NCBI RefSeq assembly: GCF_004681125.1
Contig: NZ_SIHO01000002.1
Span: 496,001 to 560,000 of the forward strand
Direction of reading: 5' to 3'
DNA from: Glacieibacterium arshaanense
GTDB taxonomy: Bacteria > Pseudomonadota > Alphaproteobacteria > Sphingomonadales > Sphingomonadaceae
DNA: 64,000 nt
The translations under genes were made by a program, and so were the position numbers. How positions within the stretch are numbered: the first letter of the stretch is position 1; every line of letters begins with the position of its first letter. Positions 17,867-25,780 of the stretch are shown here, piece by piece. The notes below the pieces were generated by a model. It did not search any database. It worked only from the letters and a program-made list of their open reading frames with translations, and was not told where the DNA came from.

Positions 17867-20704
17867 CTACGCCTCCAATCGCGCAATCGCATCCTCGATC
17901 GACGCGATCCATGCCGCCGCCGCCGCGCCATTGCCGGTGCCAAGTTGGGTGCGCATGTAGCGCATGTCGGACAGCGTGGTTTCGAATTCGAAGTTGCTGC
18001 CGCAGCGGAGCATGACCTTGTCGTAGCAGTGGACGATGGCGTCGTGCGCGGCTTGTGACAGCGTGCCGGCGGCAAGTTGTTCGAACAGCAGGTAGCCGGC
18101 TCGGCTGGCGGCGTGCCAATAGTCGTCGAGTTGTTCCTCTCCAACAGCGAGGTCGGCGGCGAGTTGGGTGAGGTCGGCCTTGGTGGTGTCGCTGGCGGCA
18201 TGGCCGGCACGCAGGTCGATGAGCAGCCCGGCCTCGACCACCAGCTGGCCGGGGTAATAGGCATTGGCGTCGCCGCGCTGTTGCGCGAGGGTCCAGGCGG
18301 CGCGGTAGCAATCGCGCATCGTGGCAAGCGTCGTATCGACGGCGGCGCCGGATTGCAGAAGTGCCTCACGCTTGTAGGTGGCACCGATCAGCGTCAGCCG
18401 TTCGACAGTAGGGCCGGCGATCTTGCACAGCGCCTCGATATCGGCGCGTACGGCGGCGATGCGGTCGAACGCGTCGGGGGCGAAGCCGCCGCCGTCGAGC
18501 GGTGCGACGGCGGTGCGCAGCCGCAGTGTCGCGAGTTGTTCGAGCAGCTGCACCGACGGCAGCGCGTCTTCGTGCAGCGCGCGTTCGAACAGCTCGATCG
18601 CCGTGGCGGGTTCGTTGAGTGCTGCAAAGGCGCGGCCGAGCGCCTCGGCGACTTGCGGGCGGGCGAGCCAGCCGCGCTTGTCGAAGCGGGCGTGCAGCGT
18701 CGTCAGCGACTTGAGCAGCGCGTCGCGGTTACTGCTGCGGCCCGAGCCGACTTCGATCTGCTCGCGAATGGTGTCGATGAAGGCAATGGCTTCGGCGGGT
18801 GACGCGAAGGCGAGGCGCGCGCCGCGCGGCAGCGACGTCGCGGCGGCGGGTTCGTCGCCGTTCTTCGGGCTGAGCCGCCAGTCGGGCTCGCCGTAGCATT
18901 GGTAGGCGCCCCAGGTGCTGTCGTCGGGGTTGGCCTCATAGACGGCGGTGCGGGCGTTCAAGACGATTTCACCGAAGCCGGCATTGTTGGCCAGCAAGCC
19001 CCCGTAAATTTCGCTGCCGAATAGTTTGCCGCCTTTGTCATCGACCGTCCAGCCGGCGGCGATGACAGCGCGCGCGCCCATGGCGATGAGTTGCGCGGCA
19101 AAGCTCGCGGCGAATTCGGGGCGGCCGCTGGTGTGGAAACGCTCTTCCAAGCGCGGTGAGATGGCGGCGAGTTCACAGCAGTTGATGAACGCAAAGGTCG
19201 GCGGGTCGGGCATCGCCTGCAGGATGGCGGGGCTGATGACGATATGGTCGCCGAGCAGCACGCCGGTGTAGCGCTGTGCGCTGCCGGCGGGAATCGCGCC
19301 CGAGTCTTCGAGATCGGCCTCGCGTTTGAAGGTGAAATCGAAAATGCCGTGCGCCGAAACGTGCAGCACAGTCCAGCCGCCACGCAGCACATGTTCGATA
19401 ACGGTTTCGGGCGGATTGCCGGCGCCGATCAGCCGAGTGACAGTGAAGCCGGCTTTTTCGAGCTGGTCGGCGACTTGTAACGCTTCGGCTTGCGCGCCGG
19501 GCAGGCGTTTGAAGCCGAAGTTCCAGTCGCCGTCGTGCGGGTCGCCGATGACCAGCGCAGTGCGTTCGCCCGATGTGGCGGTCTGGCGGCGTGCATAGTC
19601 CTGCTGGATGAGCTGGCGCAGGATGCCGAACCGCACCGCTGGCGGGCGGCTGCCGTCGAGATCGGTTTCGTGCTCCTGCCGGTCGTCCATCAGCTCGAAC
19701 GGCAGCGAAGCCGCTGTCGTATCGAGGATGAGACGCAGGTGACGATTGTCGAAGCGCGTCGCCTTGAGCTGCGGCGGCCAGATCAGCTGGTACAGCGACC
19801 GCGCGGCGGACTGCCACGCAGCAGCGGGTTCGTGCGCATTGTAGATGGTTGCGGAGAACTTATCGACGAACTCGCGGTTGCCGGCGACCAGCATGCCTTC
19901 GGCACGCGCGCTGCCGCCGATCGACGCGAAGCGCAAACCCTTACTGCCATCGACGAGGGTAGCCTCCTGGATCTGCAGCGCGCGCCAGGCATCGAGGTTG
20001 TCGTCGCGGGCGATGCGCCGCGCGGCGCCGTCGCGATAGGCGACTTCGCCGTCGAGCGCGAAGGCGCCGCGGAATTGCGGGGTGGCGATCAGCCGGTCGA
20101 GCGTGTGCCAGATGGTATGCGCGGTATCTTCCATGTACGCGAAGATCTGGATTTTGGTGAACGGCCGCAGTTTTTGTTCGGCGAGCCGGCGTTGCGCTTC
20201 GACAATCGCGCCAAGCATAGCGGCCAGTGTATCGGTCATCGAGACGACACCAGTGCGCGTGCCGATCATCACCATCGCGGCGCCGTTGCGCGGGGTCGGG
20301 TTCGCGCCGCCGTCAAGTCGCCCGATGGTGTCGCGGACGCGGGCGATCTGGCCTTCGCCGAGCGCCAGTTCAATCAGTCCGGCGATAAGCGCGCTGCGGA
20401 TCGTGCCGGCACTGAAATCGGCGATATTGCCGAGCCCGACAACGACGCCGCCGGGGCGCCGGTCAACGGGTTGCGCGGCATAGGTGACGCTGCCGACGCT
20501 AGCGGGGTAGATGCCGAGCGCATAGCGCCGCGACAGCGCGCCATCGAGCGCCGCATCGAGTCGTGCTTCGGGGCCGGAAATCGAGTCGCCGGCAAAGTGC
20601 CCGACGATGACCGGATAATGCGCGTAGGACAGGTCGCCGTTGACGACGGTCAGGCGTAGCGCCTCGGCGGGCATGTCGCTTGGAGGGGGGGGCGTGTCGG
20701 CCAT
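17867..20704 (-). CDS. CHAT-domain (caspase-like) protease with helical C-terminal region
   Basis: A 945-residue cytosolic protein with no signal peptide. The CHAT peptidase domain (about residues 330-640) has its catalytic pair in LHVSAHG (His452) and FINCCEL (Cys510), then MGARAVIAAGWTVDD and WGAYQCYGEPDW. The N-terminal about 300 residues contain VGHFAGDSISGPEARLD and VVVGLGNIADF, which recall the N-terminal domain of M17 aminopeptidases. The last about 280 residues are alpha-helical and TPR-like. ATG 20704 has no clear ribosome-binding site. A 73-residue Gly/Arg repeat peptide gene lies upstream on the same strand, with a hairpin between. CHAT proteases often act in immunity or cell-death pathways; its job here is not known. 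Confidence 0.88.
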   Translation of the reverse strand: MADTPPPPSDMPAEALRLTVVNGDLSYAHYPVIVGHFAGDSISGPEARLDAALDGALSRRYALGIYPASVGSVTYAAQPVDRRPGGVVVGLGNIADFSAGTIRSALIAGLIELALGEGQIARVRDTIGRLDGGANPTPRNGAAMVMIGTRTGVVSMTDTLAAMLGAIVEAQRRLAEQKLRPFTKIQIFAYMEDTAHTIWHTLDRLIATPQFRGAFALDGEVAYRDGAARRIARDDNLDAWRALQIQEATLVDGSKGLRFASIGGSARAEGMLVAGNREFVDKFSATIYNAHEPAAAWQSAARSLYQLIWPPQLKATRFDNRHLRLILDTTAASLPFELMDDRQEHETDLDGSRPPAVRFGILRQLIQQDYARRQTATSGERTALVIGDPHDGDWNFGFKRLPGAQAEALQVADQLEKAGFTVTRLIGAGNPPETVIEHVLRGGWTVLHVSAHGIFDFTFKREADLEDSGAIPAGSAQRYTGVLLGDHIVISPAILQAMPDPPTFAFINCCELAAISPRLEERFHTSGRPEFAASFAAQLIAMGARAVIAAGWTVDDKGGKLFGSEIYGGLLANNAGFGEIVLNARTAVYEANPDDSTWGAYQCYGEPDWRLSPKNGDEPAAATSLPRGARLAFASPAEAIAFIDTIREQIEVGSGRSSNRDALLKSLTTLHARFDKRGWLARPQVAEALGRAFAALNEPATAIELFERALHEDALPSVQLLEQLATLRLRTAVAPLDGGGFAPDAFDRIAAVRADIEALCKIAGPTVERLTLIGATYKREALLQSGAAVDTTLATMRDCYRAAWTLAQQRGDANAYYPGQLVVEAGLLIDLRAGHAASDTTKADLTQLAADLAVGEEQLDDYWHAASRAGYLLFEQLAAGTLSQAAHDAIVHCYDKVMLRCGSNFEFETTLSDMRYMRTQLGTGNGAAAAAWIASIEDAIARLEA

Positions 20705-20786
20705 GGGTTCGGACCAGCTGTTGTTGTGTCGGATCGATGTGGCGCGCGGGTTTGTTCATTCGCGCCTGTTGCCCGCAATTGCAACA

Positions 20787-20816
20787 ACGCCGGCGCTGGA
20801 TTTCCGGCGCCGGCGT
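20787..20816 (-). terminator. strong hairpin between repeat-peptide gene and CHAT gene
   Basis: Perfect 10-bp arms ACGCCGGCGC / GCGCCGGCGT with a 10-base loop, 38 bases after the repeat-peptide stop and 82 bases before the CHAT start. In the minus direction it is followed by TTGTTGC rather than a full T run. It could be a weak terminator or a processing/attenuation hairpin that lowers CHAT expression relative to the peptide. Confidence 0.6.
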
Positions 20817-20854
20817 CATGTCGTCAGGCCGGTCGCGACGACCGGCGCAATGTC

Positions 20855-21076
20855 TTAGCGTCCGCCGCTGCGTCCACCGGCGTCACCGCCGCGCCCGCCG
20901 CTACGTCCGCCGGCGTCACCACCGCCGCGGCCACCGCTGGTGCCGCCGAGGTCGCCACCACCGCGGCCGCCGCTGGGCTTGCTGATGTCGCCGCCGCTGC
21001 GCGTGCCTTCTTCGACTTCGTCCGCACCGCGGCCGCCGCTGCGACCTCCTGCATCTCCACCGCGTGTCGTTGACAT
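20855..21076 (-). CDS. 73-residue Gly/Arg/Asp-rich repeat peptide upstream of CHAT protease
   Basis: Low-complexity protein built of GGDAGGRSGGRG-type units at residues 6-17 and 52-73, separated by a less regular acidic centre (ADEVEEGTRSGGD). It contains no cysteine, aromatic residue or membrane segment. ATG 21076 is preceded by GGGGAGA with about six bases spacing, one of the better ribosome-binding sites in the window, which supports real translation. It lies directly upstream of the CHAT gene on the same strand. A substrate, adaptor or regulator of the protease is plausible but unproven. I know no named family. Confidence 0.72.
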   Translation of the reverse strand: MSTTRGGDAGGRSGGRGADEVEEGTRSGGDISKPSGGRGGGDLGGTSGGRGGGDAGGRSGGRGGDAGGRSGGR

Positions 21077-21212
21077 CTCAAGTCTCCCCGTGCTGGCAAG
21101 CATCGCAAAGTGCCAAGGCTTGCGTCGATACGCAAAAAATGACGGATATTGCCGTTGATGTCCAACGATTAGTCAAATGGGCGAAGGCGCGCGCCAATCA
21201 CCACCTGAATAT

Positions 21213-21299
21213 TGGTGCCCACGGCCGGACTCGAACCGGCATGACCTTGCGGCCGAGGGATTTTAAGTCCCTTGCGTCTACCAGTTCCGCCACGTGGGC
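21213..21299 (-). tRNA. tRNA-Leu (anticodon UAA)
   Basis: The 87-nt minus-strand sequence has acceptor arms GCCCACG/CGTGGGC, a D arm (TGGCGGAACTGGTAGACGC), anticodon loop CTTAAAA giving UAA, a long class II variable arm, the T-loop GGTTCGAGTCC, and an encoded CCA. This is a complete leucine tRNA. Confidence 0.96.
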
Positions 21300-21330
21300 G
21301 TGGGCTTTGCAAGCTGGCGAGTGCGCGTCT

Positions 21331-21612
21331 CTACGACAAGTTGAGGCGTTCGCGTAATTCCTTGCCGGGCTTGAAATAGGGCACGCGCTTGGCGCTGACC
21401 GACACCGATGTGCCGGTGCGCGGGTTGCGGCCGACGCGGGCATCGCGCGCGCGTGTCGAAAACGCGCCGAAGCCGCGCAGTTCGACGCGGCGGTTTGCGG
21501 CCAGCGCTTCGGTAATCTCGCCGAATATCGTGTCGATCAGGTTTTCGACGATTTCCTTGGTGAGTTGCGGATTCGCCGCCGCGATTGCCTGTACCAGTTC
21601 CGACCGAATCAT
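21331..21612 (-). CDS. ihfB: integration host factor subunit beta
   Basis: A 93-residue HU/IHF DNA-bending protein. The family motif [21 protein letters not shown] is present. The start [11 protein letters not shown] follows a GGGGGA site; an upstream in-frame start is disfavoured. The position after rpsA (cmk-rpsA-ihfB) is the conserved proteobacterial order and separates IhfB from HU. IHF would also assist the sigma-54 promoter found elsewhere in this window. Confidence 0.95.
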   Translation of the reverse strand: MIRSELVQAIAAANPQLTKEIVENLIDTIFGEITEALAANRRVELRGFGAFSTRARDARVGRNPRTGTSVSVSAKRVPYFKPGKELRERLNLS

Positions 21613-21710
21613 AGATCCCCCATCTACCAACCGCGACTCGCGCCATCAGCCCCCGAAGCGCAAGACGATACTCCATTTTACTGGAATTGCACCGAAATCT
21701 TGGCACGCGA

Positions 21711-21742
21711 CAAAAAGCCCCGCCGAAACCAATCGGCGGGGC
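21711..21742 (-). terminator. rho-independent terminator after rpsA
   Basis: On the minus strand, GCCCCGCCGA and TCGGCGGGGC form a 10-bp stem with a six-base loop, followed by TTTTTG. It lies 37 bases past the rpsA stop. It partly or fully separates rpsA from ihfB transcription. Confidence 0.92.
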
Positions 21743-21778
21743 CTGATGTTCGTATGCTGGTCGTCAGCGGTTCGGCGC

Positions 21779-23518
21779 TTAGGCCTTGTCGCTGCCTTCC
21801 TTGGCGCGGTTGAGCGCGGCACCGAGGATGTCGCCGAGCGAGGCGCCCGAGTCGGACGAACCGTACTTTTCGACAGCTTCCTTGTCCTGCGCGATCTGCG
21901 CGGCCTTGATCGAGACCATCGGCTTCTTGCCGCGTTCGAAACCAATGACCATCGCGTCGATCTTCTGGCCGACCTGGAAGCGTTCGGGGCGCTGTTCGTC
22001 GCGGTCGCGGCTGAGGTCGCCACGCTTGATGAACGCCAGCGGGCCGTCTTCGCCAACCTGGACTTCGATGCCGCCGTCGCGCGCTTCGACCATCGTCACG
22101 GTGACGACCTGGTTCTTCTTGAACTCGCTGCCCGCTTCGCCGGCAACTGCTGCAGCGCCGGTGGCGCCGCCGCTGACGCGGCTTTCATCGAGCTGCTTCA
22201 TGCCGAGGCTGATGCGTTCCTTCTCGATGTCGATTTCGAGAACCTGGGCACGGACGCGTTCACCCTTGTGGTGCTGCGCCAGTGCCTGTTCGCCGGTCAG
22301 GCCGAACGCGATATCCGACATGTGGACCATGCCGTCGACATCGCCGTCGAGCCCGATGAACAGGCCGAATTCGGTGGCGTTCTTGACTTCGCCCTCGACG
22401 ATCGAACCCACCGGATGCGCTTCGGCGAAGACTTCCCACGGGTTGCGCTGGGCCTGCTTGAGGCCGAGGCTGATGCGGCGCTTGTCTTCATCGACTTCGA
22501 GCACGATGACTTCGACTTCCTGCGACGTCGAAACGATCTTGCCGGGGTGGACGTTCTTCTTGACCCACGACATTTCCGAAACGTGCACCAGGCCTTCGAT
22601 GCCGGGTTCGAGTTCGACGAACGCGCCGTACTCGGTGATGTTGGTGACTCGGCCCTTGAACTTGCCGTCAACCGGATACTTGGCAGCTGCAGCGCTCCAC
22701 GGATCGGCTTCGAGCTGCTTCATGCCGAGGCTGATGCGCTGCGTGTCGCGGTTGATGCGGACGATCTGCACGCGCAGCGTGTCGCCGATGTTGAGCACTT
22801 CGCTCGGGTGGCCGACGCGCTTGTAGCTCATGTCGGTGACATGAAGCAGGCCATCGATGCCGCCGAGGTCGACGAACGCACCATAGTCGGTAATGTTCTT
22901 GACGACGCCATCGACGATCTGGCCTTCGGCGAGCGACTGGATCAGGCCGGTGCGGGCTTCGGCGCGGGTTTCTTCGAGGATCGAGCGACGCGACACGACG
23001 ATGTTGCCGCGCTTGCGGTCCATCTTCAGGATTACGAACGGCTGCGGCAGGTTCATCAGCGGGGTGACATCGCGCACCGGGCGGATGTCGACCTGCGAAC
23101 CGGGCAGGAACGCCACTGCGCCGCTGAGGTCGACGGTGAAGCCGCCCTTGACGCGGCCGAAGATGACGCCTTCGACGCGTTCATTCGCGGCATACTGCGT
23201 TTCGAGTGCGTCCCAGGCGCCTTCGCGGCGCGCACGGTCGCGCGACAGCATCGCTTCGCCCTGGGCGTTTTCGACGCGGTCGACATAGACTTCGACTTCG
23301 TCGCCGACCTTGATTTCAGCCTTCATGCCCGGTGCAGCGAATTCGCGCAGCGCGACACGGCCTTCGGACTTCAGTCCGACATCGATAACCGCGAGATCAT
23401 TCTCGATCGCGGTGACGCGTCCCTTGACGACGCGACCTTCAAAGCTCTGGTTCTTGCCGAGCGAGCTTTCGAGCATGGCTGCGAAATCATCGCGGGTCGG
23501 TTGGGCGGAAGATGCCAT
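21779..23518 (-). CDS. rpsA: 30S ribosomal protein S1
   Basis: S1 brings mRNA to the 30S subunit. The 579-residue protein has six S1/OB repeats; GRVTNITEYGAFVELEPGIEGLVHVSEMSW and its variants recur through the central region. Length and C-terminal acidic/alanine-rich end match alphaproteobacterial S1. It lies between cmk upstream and ihfB downstream on the same strand and ends at a clear terminator. A 784-codon open frame on the opposite strand is a codon-bias shadow. Confidence 0.98.
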   Translation of the reverse strand: MASSAQPTRDDFAAMLESSLGKNQSFEGRVVKGRVTAIENDLAVIDVGLKSEGRVALREFAAPGMKAEIKVGDEVEVYVDRVENAQGEAMLSRDRARREGAWDALETQYAANERVEGVIFGRVKGGFTVDLSGAVAFLPGSQVDIRPVRDVTPLMNLPQPFVILKMDRKRGNIVVSRRSILEETRAEARTGLIQSLAEGQIVDGVVKNITDYGAFVDLGGIDGLLHVTDMSYKRVGHPSEVLNIGDTLRVQIVRINRDTQRISLGMKQLEADPWSAAAAKYPVDGKFKGRVTNITEYGAFVELEPGIEGLVHVSEMSWVKKNVHPGKIVSTSQEVEVIVLEVDEDKRRISLGLKQAQRNPWEVFAEAHPVGSIVEGEVKNATEFGLFIGLDGDVDGMVHMSDIAFGLTGEQALAQHHKGERVRAQVLEIDIEKERISLGMKQLDESRVSGGATGAAAVAGEAGSEFKKNQVVTVTMVEARDGGIEVQVGEDGPLAFIKRGDLSRDRDEQRPERFQVGQKIDAMVIGFERGKKPMVSIKAAQIAQDKEAVEKYGSSDSGASLGDILGAALNRAKEGSDKA

Positions 23519-23714
23519 CTAGTTCATAACCTTCGTTTTTTGGGCGCCGACCGCAGCGCGCGGCTTGTCCGGTCATTGCCCCGAATGGCACCATGCCACC
23601 CGTTCTTCGCCGAAGCATGGCACCATGCCATGCTCCCCTTGTCCGTCGAAAACAGCCGGGAAAAGCAAAACGCACGGCAACGGGCTCGGGGCCCGTCCAT
23701 GCAGGAATTTCGCT

Positions 23715-24347
23715 TCAAGCTGCCGCTGCGAGCTGCGCCTTGACCAGCGCCACGGCCCGTTCGACGGCCGCGTCTATACTCATTTCACTCGTATCGAGCA
23801 AGGCGGCATCGGCAGCCTGCACCAGCGGCGAGACTGCACGGTTCGAATCTCGGGCATCGCGCGCGAGAATATCGGCCAAAACCGTCTCCAGAGCCACGGC
23901 TTCGCCCCGGCCAGCAAGCTCGGCATGGCGCCGTGCGGCGCGCACTTGCGGGCTGGCGGTGACGAACAGTTTGGCAGTGGCGTGCGGGGCGATAACTGTG
24001 CCGATGTCGCGGCCATCGATCACCGCCCCGTCGGGCTGGTCGGCAAACGCCCGCTGACGCGCGACCAACGCCGCACGCACGCCTGGATGCGCCGAGACGA
24101 TCGAGGCGGCAAACGCCGTCGTGTCGAGCGTCAGTTCGGGTGCGTCGAGCAATGCGATGTCGAGCGCCTGCGCCGCCGTCGTTGCCGCCGCCGCATCGCC
24201 AGGGTCAAGGCCGGCGCGCAACATCGCCAGTGCCACTGCGCGGTACAATTTGCCCGAATCGAGATGCGGTAACCCGAATTGCCGCCCCAGCGCGCGCGCA
24301 ATGGTGCCCTTGCCACTCGCGGCGGGGCCGTCGACAGCGATGATCAT
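23715..24347 (-). CDS. cmk: cytidylate kinase
   Basis: Cmk phosphorylates CMP and dCMP. From MIIAVDGPAASGKGT (P-loop GPAASGKGT) the protein has about 210 residues. HLDSGKLYRAVA and IDGRDIGTVIAP are family motifs, and ARDARDSNRAVSPL contains the lid arginines. An ATG at 24365 would add six residues (TSHHA...), and neither start has a strong ribosome-binding site; I prefer the start matching relatives. The rpsA gene follows after 196 bases. Confidence 0.95.
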   Translation of the reverse strand: MIIAVDGPAASGKGTIARALGRQFGLPHLDSGKLYRAVALAMLRAGLDPGDAAAATTAAQALDIALLDAPELTLDTTAFAASIVSAHPGVRAALVARQRAFADQPDGAVIDGRDIGTVIAPHATAKLFVTASPQVRAARRHAELAGRGEAVALETVLADILARDARDSNRAVSPLVQAADAALLDTSEMSIDAAVERAVALVKAQLAAAA

Positions 24348-24408
24348 GGCGTGATGCGAAGTCATGGGTGGGGCATAGACCGGCAGGGCGGAGGGCGACA
24401 AGTGCGCG

Positions 24409-24540
24409 AAGGGCCTCCGGCGGGCAGGCCTGAGGCCTGCACCCATAAGCTTGCGTCGGTGCATCGGACGCGAACGTCGCGATGGTTGATCCGTCCCAGC
24501 AATTGGGTGCAGGCCTCAGGCCTGCCCGCCGGAGGCCCTT
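24409..24540. repeat. REPIN/MITE-like inverted-repeat element, long class (copy 4)
   Basis: AAGGGCCTCCGGCGGGCAGG and its complement flank about 62 bases of interior; total 132 bp. Both arms carry AGGCCTGAGGCCT-type palindromes. The interior begins TTGCGTCGGTGCATC, similar to TTGCCTCGGCACATC in the copy at 49286. It lies between cmk and the VOC gene. Confidence 0.92.
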
Positions 24541-24545
24541 AAACC

Positions 24546-24881
24546 CTAGTCCGCCTGCATCGCCGCCAGTTCATTCCCACCCGGATCACGAAAATGAAAG
24601 CGCCGCCCGCCGGGAAAGCCGAACGCCGGCTTGGTCAGCACGCCGCCGGCCTGTGTGACTGCCGCGAGCGCCGCGTCGAGGTCATCGACGTGGATGACCG
24701 GCAGCGGTGCAGCAGTGGCCTCGGCGGCATCGGCTTGAAGCCCGAGGTCGACATCACCGGCCATCGTGCAGGCGTAGCTCGGCCCGAAGGCGGTCATGTC
24801 GAAGCCGAAGGCTGCGGTATAGAAGGCCTGGCTAGCGGCGATGTCGGTGGCGGGCAGTTCGATGAAGTCGATGCGCGCCAT
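24546..24881 (-). CDS. VOC-superfamily (glyoxalase-like) protein
   Basis: A 111-residue single-domain VOC fold: FIELPATDIAASQAFYTAAFGF at the N-terminus, VIHVDDLDAALAAVTQAGG in the middle and FHFRDPGGNELA at the end. Such proteins include glyoxalases, dioxygenases and antibiotic-binding proteins; the specific activity cannot be read. Its ATG overlaps the bfr stop (TGATG), so it is co-transcribed with the iron-storage genes. Confidence 0.88.
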   Translation of the reverse strand: MARIDFIELPATDIAASQAFYTAAFGFDMTAFGPSYACTMAGDVDLGLQADAAEATAAPLPVIHVDDLDAALAAVTQAGGVLTKPAFGFPGGRRFHFRDPGGNELAAMQAD

Positions 24882-25360
24882 CAGCTTCCCGCCGCTTCGC
24901 TGTTGAGCTGAATGTAGTTCTGGATGCCGGTGCGGGCGATCAGTTCGAACTGCGTTTCGATGAAATCGACATGTTCTTCCTCGGCGGTGAGGATGTCGAC
25001 GAACAGTTCGCGGCTGCCGAAGTCGCGGACGTTTTCGCTGTGGATGATCGCCTCGCGCAGCAGCGCGATGGCTTCGTGTTCGAGTTCGAGGTCGGCCTTG
25101 AGCACTTCCTCGACGGTTTCGCCGATGCGCAGCCGGCCGAGCGCCTGAAGGTTGGGCAGGCCGTCGAGGAACAGGATGCGCTCCATCAGCCGGTCGGCGT
25201 GCTTCATCTCGTCGACCGATTCATGCTTTTCATAGTCGGCGAGTTTCTTGACGCCCCAATTGTCGAGCAGCCGGTAGTGCAGCCAATATTGGTTGATTGC
25301 GGTCAATTCGCCCTTCAGCACGGCGTTGAGGAATTCGATGACCTTGGTGTCGCCCTTCAT
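24881..25360 (-). CDS. bfr: bacterioferritin
   Basis: Iron-storage ferritin of 159 residues forming a 24-mer shell with a diiron ferroxidase centre and haem at subunit interfaces. MKGDTKVIEFLNAVLKGELTAINQYWLHYR is the canonical start. HESVDEMKHADRLMERILFLDGLPN holds ferroxidase ligands and the region of the haem-binding methionine. LTAEEEHVDFIETQ gives the remaining ligands. Gene bfd is 85 bases upstream on the same strand. Confidence 0.97.
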   Translation of the reverse strand: MKGDTKVIEFLNAVLKGELTAINQYWLHYRLLDNWGVKKLADYEKHESVDEMKHADRLMERILFLDGLPNLQALGRLRIGETVEEVLKADLELEHEAIALLREAIIHSENVRDFGSRELFVDILTAEEEHVDFIETQFELIARTGIQNYIQLNSEAAGS

Positions 25361-25445
25361 GCGGGAGCCCCTTCTGCATGCGCCAATGGGTTACTTATAG
25401 CGCCGTTGCGGGCGCCGCAGAACCGGCCAAATTGCCGCGACTGTA

Positions 25446-25619
25446 TCAGTTGGCGCGCGCGGACTCGTCGCGGATGACCTGGCGCGCGAACGGCAGGCAC
25501 TGGCCGCAGACGGGCTTGCAACCGAACCGGGCATAGGCGCACGCCGGGCGCTTCGAGCCGGCGCGGACCGCTTCGCGAACCTGCGCTTCACCCAGTGCGT
25601 TGCACACACAAACGATCAC
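25446..25619 (-). CDS. bfd: bacterioferritin-associated ferredoxin
   Basis: A 57-residue [2Fe-2S] protein that reduces bacterioferritin to release iron. CVCNALGEAQVREAV and KPVCGQCLPFARQ supply the four ligands (CxC and CxxC). GTG 25619 follows GGAGG at suitable spacing; a longer frame exists but its N-terminus is not ferredoxin-like. A Fur-box-like site lies about 65 bases upstream, fitting iron-repressed mobilisation of stored iron. Confidence 0.93.
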   Translation of the reverse strand: MIVCVCNALGEAQVREAVRAGSKRPACAYARFGCKPVCGQCLPFARQVIRDESARAN

Positions 25620-25665
25620 GCGACCTCCACCAATGCCGGCATGTTCCGGCAATTGCGAACCAATA

Positions 25666-25701
25666 GCATTAGTGGATGAACTAATGCAAGTGATTCGCAT
25701 C
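25666..25701. promoter_or_regulatory. Fur-box-like palindromes upstream of bfd
   Basis: A perfect GCATTAGT-N6-ACTAATGC inverted repeat (25666-25687) overlaps AATGCAAGTGATTCGCATC (25683-25701), which resembles a Fur box (ATGCAA and TTCGCAT around a central TGA). It lies between divergent bfd and wecB and probably controls bfd-bfr by iron. The assignment to Fur rather than another iron regulator is inference. Confidence 0.55.
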
Positions 25702-25780
25702 AAGCTCGCAAGGCCCTGGTGGAATCGGCAGCCGCAATGCCGCCTTGCGCCGCGCCCCCGAACCAGCGTAGCTTGTTACA

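Noticed and set aside
19490-20659. 389-codon frame opposite the CHAT gene
   Set aside because: The CHAT frame carries the catalytic motifs; the opposite frame is an Arg/Gly/Asp-rich shadow.
20855-21060. Possible CRISPR-like or simple DNA repeat
   Set aside because: The repetition is in codons (Gly/Arg/Asp units) within one frame and irregular in spacing; there are no spacers or cas genes.
21213-21299. tRNA-Leu as an integration site for a CHAT-bearing island
   Set aside because: No integrase, direct repeat of the tRNA 3' end or composition break was seen on either side.
23586-23636. Two copies of TGGCACCATGCCA between cmk and rpsA
   Set aside because: Only a short direct repeat of 13 bases with no promoter or gene attached; not enough to call a regulatory site.
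21389-23743. 784-codon open frame opposite rpsA
   Set aside because: It mirrors the S1 coding frame and its protein is a low-information Asp/Ala/Arg mix. Biased third codon positions in GC-rich genes keep antisense frames open.
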